From assembly GCA_012932865.1 (NCBI GenBank), contig SAXG01000039.1, forward strand, positions 310,001 through 374,000: 64,000 nucleotides of DNA, read 5' to 3'. This DNA is from Amylostereum areolatum. Lineage: Eukaryota > Basidiomycota > Agaricomycetes > Russulales > Stereaceae. Under the pieces are notes generated by a model, which worked only from the letters and a program-made list of their open reading frames with translations, was not told where the DNA came from and searched no databases. This document shows, piece after piece, positions 11,614 through 22,800 of this stretch. The stretch's first letter is position 1; each line of letters begins with the position of its first letter. The position numbers and the translations under genes were made by a program.

Positions 11614-13568
11614 CTATCGTCGTGGAACACCGCCGCGGCCGCGCCCTCTGAGTGCGCGTTGAGCAGCGCCGGGCGGTGCCTTCGGGCCCGTGCTAGGCTA
11701 AAACAGTTGTCAGCTCAAGGATTTAGTGTCGCGGCAGAATTATCTAGTCACTCACTGCTTCACTCTGGGGGTTCCTGACGGTCTCGTCTACGGAGACGAT
11801 CAAGCAGGCCGCTTCAACGGCGCTGCTGATAGCGTTAACTTTGATGAGGCTCGGCTCCCAAACGAATGCCTCAAGGTTGTCGCGAACACCCTCAACGCCA
11901 TCAACATCGACACCGACCCACTTCTCCCCATTCGCATGCTTCATGCGGAGTTTGTTAAGAATATCGGTGGAGTCGAGTCCTGCATTGTCACAGATTTGAC
12001 GAGGGATGATCTCTAGTGCTTTGGCAAACGCGATCTGGACCAACTGCAGCTTTCCAGGGATTGAGAGGGCATGCTTGCGTATGTGGGCAGATAAGTCCAT
12101 CTAAATGCAAAGTCACAAACAGTCATTTCGCCGCAACAACGATCAGCACATACCTCGATTGCACCTCCGCCTGCCACAACCTCGCCATTCTTCACTGCTC
12201 GCTTCACAACCATGATGGCATCGTGGAGACTCCGTTCGACTTCTTCGATGAATTGTTCTGCGCCTCCACGGAGAATAAGGGTGCAAGTTTTCGCCTTCGG
12301 ACACTCCTCAAACATGTTGAATCTCTCTCCTCCAATCTGCTTCTCCTCGAACTTCCCGCAAGTGCCAAGGTGCTCGCGACTTACATCTGCCGTTGTTGAC
12401 TGGATGGAACCGCCGACGGCCTGAACCACGCGGCGGAGATCGCCCGCAGGAACACGACCAGCGCAGAAGATATCTCGATCGGCGAACCACTGGGTCGCGA
12501 GGTCACCGATAGGAAGTTTGCTGAGGACGACTTTGGCGCCAGTCTTTTCAATGTCGTGGAGCTTGCGGTAGATGATCTCCCACTCCGCATCGACGATCGC
12601 CTGGTAATCGGAAACGGCGTCGACGCGGACCTCCGCGTTGTCTTTCTCTGCCTTGAGTTCGAGCTCGACATTCAGAGACAGGATGAGGGGATTGACGAAA
12701 GATTTTGGTTGCTGCTCCGCACCCGCATAGGTGAATGTTTTTTTGAAGGAGACGCCGCGGATGAGGAGGGAATCTTGCATACCGCCCCCGGGAATTTTCT
12801 TGACGCCGATGAGCGACTCGTCGAGGTCGTCCTGGTCGAGCGATCGTACGGCATCCACAACCATGTTAGCGAAGAAAGGCTTTTCTGAATGGATAAGTTT
12901 TGAGGACATGGATGTTGAGGCGCATTTGAGAAGAAGAGAACGGAATTTTCTGGGGTTTTACTGAGATAGATCGAATAAAGCAAAGAGCGAGAGGACGCAC
13001 TCAGGGTCCGATCTGTCGACCGTAATCTGGATGTCCTTGATACGGTCAATGGCCTGGAGAGATAATATGAGAATGACATCCAGGGTGCAAAAGATCGTCC
13101 ACGCACGAGCTGGGCAGCCTGACGGAAACCCTTCATAATGATATGCGGGCTAACATCTTCCTCCACGTATCCACGGATCTCCTTCAGCAGCTGAGACGCC
13201 AGGAGAACCACTGTCGTTGTCCCATCTCCTACTTCCGCGTCCTGTGCGCGCGCGATGTCAACGAGGGTTCGCGCTGCGGGGTGGACGATGTCGAGAAGTT
13301 TGAGGATTGTAGCGCCGTCATTGGTGATCTGTGCTTCACCACGGTCATTCACAATCAGCTTGTCCATTCCCCTAGGCCCGAGTGTGCTCGATAGCGTCTC
13401 TGAGATGGCAAGGCATGCAGAGATGTTCGAAAGTAGTTGGCCTTTTCCTTGAGAAGTGTCTGTGCCCTCTTTGAGGAGCACGACGGTTGGTTGCTGGATC
13501 GGGACAGATCAGGTTAAAACTCATAAGAAGAGCAATAAGGTGAATACCATAGGCAGAGGACGCTGCAT
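11614..13568 (-). CDS. CCT7: T-complex protein 1 subunit eta (CCT7)
   Basis: Six or more exons. The first holds only MQRPLPM; it joins to [17 protein letters not shown]. Chaperonin landmarks follow in order: [29 protein letters not shown], the ATPase motif [10 protein letters not shown], then [92 protein letters not shown] and [15 protein letters not shown]. The last exon adds [10 protein letters not shown] and the arginine/glycine tail [12 protein letters not shown], as in human CCT7. It is one of eight subunits of the cytosolic TRiC/CCT ring that folds actin, tubulin and WD40 proteins. All joins are in frame with no disruption. Its start is 188 bp from the divergent RAD5-like start. Confidence 0.95.
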
Positions 13569-13756
13569 CTTGACAGAAGAACGATGTGGAAGACGGAGAC
13601 GACGATTTACGAAGACTTGGAACGCGCTTGCCGATGGCGCTTACGGCGACAAGTTTTGGGCTATTTGGTCGACGCGCGACTCGACCGCGACGCGACGCGT
13701 CCAACGCGCGAAGTTACTCACCCATACGTTACCCACTCCAAAACCACGATTGTTCT

Positions 13757-16700
13757 ATGTCTGCTAGACCTCCACTCTTTTTTGCAAGCTCAGATGATGA
13801 AGACGCCACAGAGACTGTTGCGCCTGCTTCTGCAGCGAAACATGGATCTACACAACCTTCTTCGGACCAGCCTGGTGGCACTCCTCTAAACGCAGGTCCG
13901 GGCCCCTCAAATATTAGACGTAGTAAAAGTGACGACGATATCATCTCACTTTCATCCTCTTCTGCGAATGCAGACCCCACACACGGGCTGGATATACCCA
14001 TGGACGTTGACGAGGTGGAACTTCCTCCCCTTCCTAGAGTCTCCAGTGTATCTAGCTCTTCTTACCACACTGGTCCAAGATCTTCCTCTCCTGCATCCTC
14101 TTCGAAAAGTGCCAGCCCGCCTCCTAACAAGAAACGTCGCTTGTCTCCACCCCTTCCTACCAATAATCACCCCCCGTTCCAATCTGCTTACCTCGGCTCC
14201 TTCATCGTCGGCAATGCCTGGAGTACTGTCAAGGGCAAAGGTTATGTCAAGCCAGGGGATGAGATACGTGTAGAAGTCGACGATCCTGAAGTGAACCCTC
14301 CTGGTCCGTCCAAAGGCCGCGCTTCCGCCAGTGGAAAGGGTCAGACGAAGAAGGGTGGTAGCAAGCAGCTGTCAATAGCTACAATGTTCAAGGCACAGCC
14401 AGCGAAGCCTTCAGCGAAAAAGAAGACGCATACAGTCGTTCGACTCGCCAGTAAAGGCGGTTTCGGTGCGTTCCTTGTGTCGATGTTTACATGGTATACT
14501 CATTCGTGGATAGAATTTGGAAGACTACCTCAAGACGCCGCCACATGGGTAGCCAGATTGCTCGAGCTGGGTATGTGACATGGAATACCCTAACCTGCAA
14601 CGTGGCTCAGGGCTTTCTAGACATCATAGACTTTCGTGGGAGCACCATGATAGAGTGTCCAGCAGTGTTACACTCCGGGGCAGACCTGATCGTATCGCTG
14701 TCAGTATACATCAAAGCATCCGCATTCAAACCTCCTTCTGCCTCTATCGACCCACCTAAAAGCATGTTTAACGAGGGTCAAGAGACTTCCGACGAGCAAA
14801 CGCTGCGGGAACGGAAGAGCTCTCTGTTGCAGCTGTTTGACGTCCTTGGACTCAAACCTGTGGGCGGTAACGACACTTCAAAACTCCGTCAGCGTGCCGA
14901 TGGTGAGCTGGATGAAGAAGATCTCAAGAGTCTTACCCAAGTACCTGGCAAGTCTGAGCTGAAGAAAGTCCGGACTGAGGTTGTCGGGGACGGGGAGGAA
15001 GTCGAGGTCGAAGCCGATGGGGAGGATCTGTCGGATAACGAACTCAATATGATTTACAAACGGTCGGTAAAATGCACATTTTCTGCCTGTCACTTCCACT
15101 GAATTCTTTCAGCGCACAGAAAAATGACCAAACCATGGCCGAGATGGACCCACCGGAGTCATTCGAGCTTACACTGCGTAGCTATCAGAAGCAGGCTTTA
15201 TGGTAAGTTAGCCTTGATACTCTCTTTTATCCGCCCTCACCATCACGGAAGCTGGATGCATTCTCTTGAAATGGGGCTAATGTCCGCACGGGAGGCCCAA
15301 TCCATGCACCCGCTCTGGAACGAGTAAGTTTCAGGACTCGACGACGACCCGCCGCTTGCTTACTGGGCGTACAGGTATCGCTTTCCCACTGAGCCTGTAG
15401 ACGGCATCATAGACCTTTCTGACGAAGAGATGCCGTTCTATTTCAACCCGTATTCTGGAGAACTGAGTCTGGAATTTCCCAAAACCGAACGAAAGTGCCG
15501 GGGAGGCATCCTCGCGTGGGTTTATGCCTTCTTTTAATGCGGCCTTTGCGCTGATATACACATTTACAGTGACGGTGAGGACGCTAGCAATTCTTACCGT
15601 GCGCCGTAACTGACTCAGCTATATATCATCGTCTCCTCAGAAAGTATGACTTTTCCCTCTATCTCGTCGCATATCTGACATCCAAATTTCAGTGGGTATG
15701 GGTAAAACCATCATGCTTTCGGCATTGATTCACACGAACCGCGGACCCGCTACCGAGCCAACGGCGAATAAGTCGTCCGAGCCCTCCTCAAAAAGGCGCC
15801 AGCTTCGACTGGATAATGCGTTCCGCTCTGCTCCAAGGACATCCAGAGGGCCATGTGCCACCCTTATTGTCGCTCCAACCTCGCTATTGACGCAATGGGC
15901 AGAAGAGCTGCAGCGATGTAGCAAGCCCGGCACCGTGAAGACACTCGTCTGGCACGGTCAGAACCGGCTTGACATTGACACTGTCATAGACGAAGAGGAC
16001 ACTATCAACGTCATTGTGACTTCCTATGGTGTTTTAGCTTCAGAACACGCGAAAGTCGAGAAGTCGACCAGCAAGGCCTCGCCATTGTTTCGATGTGAGT
16101 TTGAGAGCTGCTTTATTGGAGTATCACTGACCACCACAAGGCGAGTGGATGCGTGTGGTGCTTGACGAAGCTCATCATTGCAAGTCTCGCCAGAGCAAGA
16201 CGGCCAAGGCAGTCTACGCCTTGCGTGCGCGACGACGCTGGGCAGTAACGGGAACTCCTATTGTGAACAGGCTTGAGGATCTATTTTCCCTCCTGTAGGT
16301 AGTAGTTCTCGTTTTGCACCTACCCACTCTAACATTTTATCATAGTAAATTTCTCGACTTTACGCCGTGGTCAAGCCACGCTTTTTTCCGCTCGTGCGCC
16401 TCTGAACTTCGACCTCTATACTTGTCGCTGAATATCTTCGCAGGTTTATAACTCTGCCCTTCCTCGCCCATGACCCCAAGGCGATCGAAATTGTTCAGGT
16501 CATTCTCGAAACCGTTCTACTGCGGCGAGAAAAGAACATGCGTGACAGTAACGGTAATCGTATCGTGGAGCTTCCAGCGAAGGAGGTGCGTTACTCGTTA
16601 TGCAACGGCTCCTTAGTCCATCGCTGAATCCATTCACTAGACGGTCGTCGAGTCGCTTTCGTTCTCCATCATGGAAAGAAAAATATATGACTCTATATAC

Positions 16701-19118
16701 GAGGGAGTCAAACGTGACTTCGAGCAGCTCAACGCAAAGGGCCTAGTCAGCAAGAACTATACCCACATCCTTGCAATGTTAATGCGGTAAGTAATTATCG
16801 ATCTTGGCCAAACTGTGCGGGTCTCATACCTTTCTAGTCTACGTCGTGCAGTTTTACATCCTAGCCTGGTCCTTGCGAAGGACGATGAAGATGGGGTTCC
16901 CAAGGGCGATGGCAGCGTCGATATCAACGCTATGATCAAACGGTTCACAGACGGCGACAACGGGGATGGCAAAGGCGCCCAGGGCAATACTTACGCGGAG
17001 AATGTGCTCGCCAATCTCACGCAACAAGACCTGGAACCCGACGAGTGTCCGATCTGCTTCGACGTCATGGAAAGACCAATGATGTTCCCTAAATGCTTGC
17101 ATAAATGGTGCGTCGCGTCTTCTTACCCTGGGAGCGTTTCTTGTTAATCTATGTCTCACAGCTGCAAGGATTGTGCTGTTGGTTTCCTCGCTACATGTGC
17201 TGAAAAGAACGAAGATGGAAGATGTCCGTCGTGCAACGGTGGGCCGGTGCAGGTCAGATTAGTTTCCGCCGCTCGTGTAAAGTTGCTGATGAATACTGTC
17301 GTGTCATGTACAGGAGCAAGAGCTACTTGAGGTTGTGCGCTCCCGGAAACCCTCGGATGACAATGCACCCACTGGTACTCAGCAATCCGCCCCTGAAGTC
17401 ATTCTCCGTCGCAACGACTTTGCGTCATCCACGAAGCTGGATGCACTCATCACCCATCTTCGTATGCGATAACGCCTATTGTTCGATGCCCCATGTGCTC
17501 ACACCGCCGACGTTGTCAGGCCGTATACGCATGCATCCCGTCTTAGCATCATTACACCACCAGGCGATCCCTCAGCTTCATTCCGATATCACGCCCCTGA
17601 GTTTGAAGTTGGTGTGCCGATGGATGGAATCCAAAAATGTCAAGCGGATATCACGCTCAACGAATTCCCTTGGGCCCGAAGCTGAGGTTCTTTGGATTCA
17701 ATCCAATAATCTTACTAAGCTCATCAAGAATCGCTCGGCGGGTTGCTGGCTTAAATCGTGCTTATCGCGATCTTATCCTGATGTAGAAGGAAGAAAATCA
17801 TGATATTTTCATTTGATAACTACAGAGTATATGGGGGCTGCTACGGGATATATGGAGAGGGATGACAGGTGAGAGAGGGTTACCTGGGATGCCAACAAAG
17901 CAGGTGGACCAGACGGAGACCGAGATAAGACCAGGGAACCCAGTGAGCCAGGGGACAGAGAGCCAGGACCAGAGAGGAGCGCGAGCGGGACCAAGATCGC
18001 GAGCGAGGACCAAGACCGCAAGCAAAAATCGAGAGACCGAGAGTAAAGTTCAAGACCACGAGCAAAGTTCAAGACCAGGAGTAAAGTTCAAGGCCGCGAG
18101 CGAAGGTGAGGACGACTGCCAGCGACAACAAGAGGGGCGCCGGAGCATGTGCAAATCCTGAATGCTGTCGTGAGGGCAGGTGGGCGGTAAGTGAATAGAA
18201 CACGCACCATGGTCCAGACTCTGGATGATGCCCACATGAGAGTGTCGAAGGGAGAGTCCATACCCAACCCTTCGTACATCCACGGAAACCCTGACGCGCC
18301 GTCCAAATCTCGGTACGTCGGAGTCGCCATTACAGATGAGGGGTTATGGCCAGGTGAAGGACGGGGAGAAGAGAAGGACGTGGTGAGAGGAAACAAGGAG
18401 TCGAGGATGACTTGGCGCGACGACGAAAATGAATACTGCTTACATAACCCGCGCTCGTCGCCGTCCATCGAGGACTCTGTGGGGATTGAAACTGAGAGGA
18501 CAACCTGTACTCACGCTGACTTGGGCGCGAAGCCGACTTTCTCGCAACGGATAATCGGAATGGCGCCGAGATTGAGGGGGTTGGATTGAAGCTGACACGA
18601 TGCTAGCGTGAACCCTTGGTCACGCCATCAGACTCATCCGAATGGCCCCGCATAGAGTCATGCTGAGGCAACTGCTGGTGGTGTACCGTGTTAACCTCTA
18701 GCAGTTGACCTGTGCTAACCATGTATTCATGGTACGTGTGTCTCGTGCTCCCGTGTGTCTTTGAATTGAAGTGAAGGACTTGGCAAAGATGGATTGTTGG
18801 TGGAACGCCGCCACCGAGAATCAAGGTGGGGACTGGTTTACATCGTTTGTTGCAATATGCTGACGACGATCAAGCGATCGACCGAGTGCATCGTATCGGA
18901 CAGGATAAGACGGTGTATGTTACACACTTCGTCGTGAGTCAACCGTGTTCATTCGAAGAGGCGTTGTGTTGATTGGGATCCAGGTTGAAGATACGATCGA
19001 AGGGCGCATCTTGCAAATTCAGAAACGAAAGACAGCGTTGGTGAAGGAGGCGTTCCGCGGGAAGGGAGGGGACGATCCGGAGAGCTTGGAGAACCTGAAG
19101 ATCATGTTTTCCAAGTAG
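13757..19118 (+). CDS. RAD5: RAD5-type SWI/SNF helicase and RING E3 ligase, interrupted
   Basis: Many exons. [16 protein letters not shown], a HIRAN domain ([27 protein letters not shown]), helicase lobe 1 with KQAL..WM, Walker [29 protein letters not shown] box VVLDEAHH and [16 protein letters not shown], a C3HC4 RING ([24 protein letters not shown]), then [14 protein letters not shown] and, at 18789 onward, [28 protein letters not shown] and [16 protein letters not shown]. Rad5/HLTF polyubiquitinates PCNA and reverses stalled forks. Two features stand out: 5-nt and 3-nt microexons encode part of Walker A, and between 17520 and 18788 the second helicase lobe is scrambled and followed by about 1 kb of unrelated sequence. 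The gene may therefore be a pseudogene at its 3' part, or carry a giant intron. An upstream in-frame start at 13586 is less likely. Confidence 0.85.
15570..15574 (+). other. 5-nt microexon of the RAD5-like gene
   Basis: TGACG sits between an acceptor (TTTACAG, ending 15569) and a donor (GTGAGG at 15575). The preceding exon ends ...CTCGC at 15515; together with the 3-nt exon at 15641-15643 this rebuilds A-D-E-M ahead of GMGKT. Without it the frame and the conserved D-E are lost. Confidence 0.7.
15641..15643 (+). other. 3-nt microexon of the RAD5-like gene
   Basis: AAA lies between TCCTCAG (acceptor) and GTATGACT (donor). The next exon starts at 15693 after TTTCAG. Codons: GC+T, GAC, G+AA, A+TG, giving A-D-E-M, exactly the family sequence before GMGKT. 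The alternative is a noncanonical junction. Confidence 0.6.
17520..17782 (+). pseudogene. scrambled helicase C-terminal segment of the RAD5-like gene
   Basis: After THLRRIR the frame stays open to 17782 but no longer spells helicase motifs. Traces appear in other frames: [16 protein letters not shown] at 17620-17667 resembles the motif 'DG(S/T)MD-QKRQ--I', with R changed to C, and 17733-17782 resembles the DNA of 'SLKAGG-GLNL' through 'LILMD'. This suggests several small insertions and deletions in a formerly conserved stretch. Confidence 0.5.
17783..18788. other. about 1 kb insertion or giant intron inside the RAD5-like gene
   Basis: It separates codons for ...LILM from [12 protein letters not shown] occurs on both sides (17780-17783 and 18788-18791), compatible with a short target-site duplication. 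It also starts with GT and ends with AG in a phase that joins in frame, so a 1,006-nt intron is the alternative. It contains a degenerate minisatellite and short frames with no recognised family; no terminal inverted repeats or transposase are seen. Confidence 0.45.
17960..18100 (+). repeat. degenerate minisatellite, about 19-bp unit
   Basis: The clearest part is three consecutive 19-bp units at 18042-18060, 18061-18079 and 18080-18098 (AGTAAAGTTCAAGACCACG and variants). Upstream, related GCGAGCGAGGACCAAGACC-like units are more diverged. The 19-bp period is not a multiple of three, so it is not a coding repeat. Confidence 0.7.
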
Positions 19119-19370
19119 GATTCGGTTATGCCATTGTTTCTGTTTTGCCCAAGAAGACTTGCAAGCAGATTATAGTTCGGGCTATGATAGACACTGTCAC
19201 GCTGAGTCCTGACTCCTCGCCTGATTACTATAACACTAAGTCTAACTACTAAATAGTAACCAGTAACGACTCAACGAGTAATAGTTAAAAATTAGCACCA
19301 ATATCGATTCGTGACACTGACACAGTGACATCGTCTCGACAAAGGAAAAGGAAAAGGGAACAAAAGTAAT
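19119..19370. other. AT-rich flank between RAD5-like gene and tRNA
   Basis: AT-rich sequence with several short TAGTAA/CTAACTAC-like elements and a small GACACTGACACAGTGAC inverted motif. No gene seen. Confidence 0.4.
19362..19365 (-). terminator. RNA polymerase III terminator of the tRNA
   Basis: AAAA on the plus strand, a T4 run on the tRNA strand, 5 nt past the tRNA 3' end; further T runs follow. Confidence 0.6.
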
Positions 19371-19450
19371 TGACGAGAGTGGGATTCGAACCCACGCCCT
19401 TTCGGACCAGATCCTTAGTCTGGCGCCTTAGACCGCTCGGCCATCTCGCC
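19371..19450 (-). tRNA. tRNA-Leu(AAG)
   Basis: An 80-nt type II tRNA without intron. Acceptor stem GGCGAGA pairs with TCTCGTC (one G-U), discriminator A. Anticodon arm CCAGA-CTAAGGA-TCTGG gives anticodon AAG (inosine-34 would read CUU/CUC/CUA). The long variable arm GTCCGAAAGGGC and the T-arm with GGTTCGAATCC (B box) are present. The sequence is identical to the copy at 27980-28059. Confidence 0.95.
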
Positions 19451-19857
19451 TTGTGACTGCTATGGGGTTGAGAATCTACTGGGGCAAAAAATATTGGCAG
19501 GAAATGATGACGGCAATGGATTATGAAGCGGCGCCGTGATGTTGTTTGAGTCGGTGTTTCTCGCAGGCCGTCGCCTACCGCTTTCTTCTGCCTCGCCTTC
19601 TGACCGCCCCGTCAGTCCCCTCAGCCTTTTCTCCGGCTGCTCTCTCCTCCTCACCTCCGCTTACCTCCACCAATACCCTCCGAATTCCTAATCTAACCTG
19701 TCCTCGCAAGGCGCGCGGCCCTCGTGCTCGCTCCTCCGAGTTCCCACCGAGCGACGACAGCCTAATAAGCTCCAAAGCGAACCTTGTTCTCGCCCCGCAC
19801 GTCTCCTCGTGTATGCTTTCCCTTCTCTAATCCCTCCCCTTCATTCCGACTACTCCC

Positions 19858-22800
19858 ATGGACTACAACGGTCAGCGCCCTCCTCGCGCCCCACGGCCTT
19901 CACACCCTCAGTACTCTCAGAGCCCTCCCCGAAATTCCCCTCCATCTTACGCTGATCAGCATCCATCCACACAAGGCGCTCCCCTTCGACCCCCAGCCCA
20001 ACCTTACGATAATCGCCGCAGCCAGGGTGGCAATGTCTCTTTTCAAACCGTTGAGAGCGGAGACCGGCGTGGCCCACTTGATCAGCCAGGTCGGGTACGG
20101 CAGCACTCTGCTTACCAGAACATCACTTCCCCCACCGGGTTCGATCCGGAATCGGGACTCAACACGGCAGAGGTTGGAAGGAAGAAGAGTCTCGTAAGAC
20201 CCGACAGAGAGAAGATCGAGCCTGGCCATCGTCAGTGGCATTATCGTTCTCATGCTGCCCAACTCGAGGAGGCCAACAGCGACCTTGTCCATCCATCCAG
20301 TGCGCTTGCTTGTCCTTTGATCTCCCTCAGCGTCTAATTGAGCACCCTGTCACCTCCTTCCTAGCCACCGGCAATGCCCCTCAACGTGAAGGCCTGCGCC
20401 GCGGACGTTCTCTCCTGGCTCGCGACGAGGACGTCCATGAGTCTGGTTTGGCCTTGTTCAAGCGTGGCACTCTTCGCAAGAAACGTGCGGCGGCGCCAAC
20501 GCCTGAACCAGAGGCGCTTCAAAGCCGTCGCGGGTGCTTCTCGAACATACCGGGTCCCCACGATGCCTGGGTAATATACTGCTATGTCCTCACGGCGTGC
20601 ATTCCCTCTTTCCTTCTTCGGCCGTGTGGTGAGTACCTCGTGTTAGATCGTGAATGGATGCTCATCGGGTGCCCGGCGCTTAGGTATTCGGACTCCGGAG
20701 CAACAACGTGCATGGCGAGAGAAAATGGGCCTGCTCAGTATCATTGGTGTCCTCATGGCTGGCGTCGGTTTCCTCACGTTTGGATTCACCGAGGCTGTGT
20801 GTGGCAAACCCCCGAATCGATTCCACGCGGGCTCCATCGAGACTGGATCCGTCATCATTCACGGTTACGACTACGATCTCTCTCACTTCAAACACCCCAA
20901 AGTTGGCAACTTCGACGGCACGGCCAACCCTCTCTTCGAGGGAAACTGGAACGTCGCAGGCAATGACGCGTCTTTCCTGTTCCAGAACACCGGAGGGCCC
21001 TGCCAGGGCATCATCACCAAGGCTTCCAATTCTAGTATCTCCGGAGACAAGAACGACGTCGACTGGTACTTCCCGTGCAATGTCTTCAGTCAGCATGGTC
21101 CCGGCAGCATCAACTCGACGAATTACGGCTCGGACACCACTTGCCATCTCACTTCCACCGCCCGTACGGAGCTCGCGGCATTGAGTCCGATGGGACAGGT
21201 ATACTATTCTTGGGATGATTTGCAAGCAATCGGGTCGTAATCTTGCCGTCATCGAATCGTAAGGACTATCCCCTCCCTCCGGCTGCCGATACTAAAGATA
21301 AACATCGTCGCATAGTGCCGTCGTTGATTTCGGTCTTCTTAAATGGCTTAGCAAGTCGCAAGTGAACTACCCGGCCATATTTGATGAGTTCATCGCCCAG
21401 AACGGCACTTTCAATGGCAGAGACATCACGTCCTTCTTGATGAGGACGAACCAGCGCACGCTAGGTCACTGTCTGCAGAACACTATTGGAGTCGGATTTA
21501 TCGACACCAACTCGATTGGATGCGTTGCATCAGATATTGTTCTCTACGTTTCTCTAGTTTTCATCATTGGTGTAGTCGGCATTCGATTCGGCATGGCCGT
21601 TCTCTTCGCCTGGTTCTTTGCACATAAAATCGGCGCCTTCGACAACGAAACCCGGGAACAACGTATGCAGCGCATGGCCGAGATCGAAAATTGGACCAAC
21701 GACATTTACCGTCCAGCGCCCAGCGACTATCGTCCGAATGTCCCAAAGGCCGCACCTGCCTACGCCAAGAAGGAGAAGAAGGGCGCATTCCTTCCTACAC
21801 AGTCTCGATTCACGCCATCCGACAACCTCATCAAAGGTGTAGGCGGTCGCCCCACTACCGGTTATGGCCAGCTTGACAGTGTCCCATACAAGCGTGGTGC
21901 CACGGCCAGCGTTTACGGTACACCTTCGGTTTCAGGAAAGAGCGGCAAGTTCAGTGGCTTCGAGGCGCCCTACCGCGACTCAAGGAGCTCGACTTCTCTG
22001 GCCAACGGCTTCGCGGATACCCCTTGCCCCTTCCCGCTGCATAACGTCGTGCCACAACCTGCTCCAGATTACGAGCCGTTCAACTTTCCCCTTGCTCACA
22101 CCATCTGTCTCGTCACCGCTTACTCCGAGTCCGTTGAGGGTTTACGCACGACTTTGGACTCTCTCGCGACGACCGACTATCCAAACAGCCACAAACTTAT
22201 TCTCGTCATAGCGGACGGTATGGTCAAGGGTGCGGGCAACGACAAGACAACGCCGGAGATCTGTATTCGAAATGATGAAAGACTTCATCATCGAACCGGA
22301 GGACGTGGAGGCGCATTCGTACGTCGCCATCGCGGACGGACATAAGCGACACAACATGGCCAAGGTCTTCGCTGGATTCTACGACTACGACGATTCAACG
22401 GTGGAAGCGTTCCAAGCAGCAGCGTGTGCCTATGGTTCTGGTCGCAAAAACCGGTAACCCGCTCGAGGCCAACGAGGCGAAACCGGGTAACCGTGGCAAG
22501 CGCGATTCCCAGATCGTTCTCATGGCCTTCCTCCAGAAAGTTATGTTCGACGAGCGTATGACCACGTTCGAGTACGAGTTCTTCAACTCTGTCTGGCGCT
22601 GTTGCAGGTATCAGTCCGGACCGGTACGAATTGGTGCTTTGTGTGGATGCGGACACCAAGGTGTTCCCTGACTCGCTTACTCGAATGGCATCGTGCATGG
22701 TTCACGACGAGGAGATCATGGGTCTGTGCGGCGAGACGAAGATCGCCAACAAAGGCGAGACGTGGGTTACCATGATTCAAGGTACGTCGTCTCCCAGGTT

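Noticed and set aside
17880..18160. Arg/Asp/Glu-rich coding region in the RAD5 insert
   Set aside because: The repeat unit is 19 bp, so the frame rotates and stops appear in every frame; it is a noncoding minisatellite.
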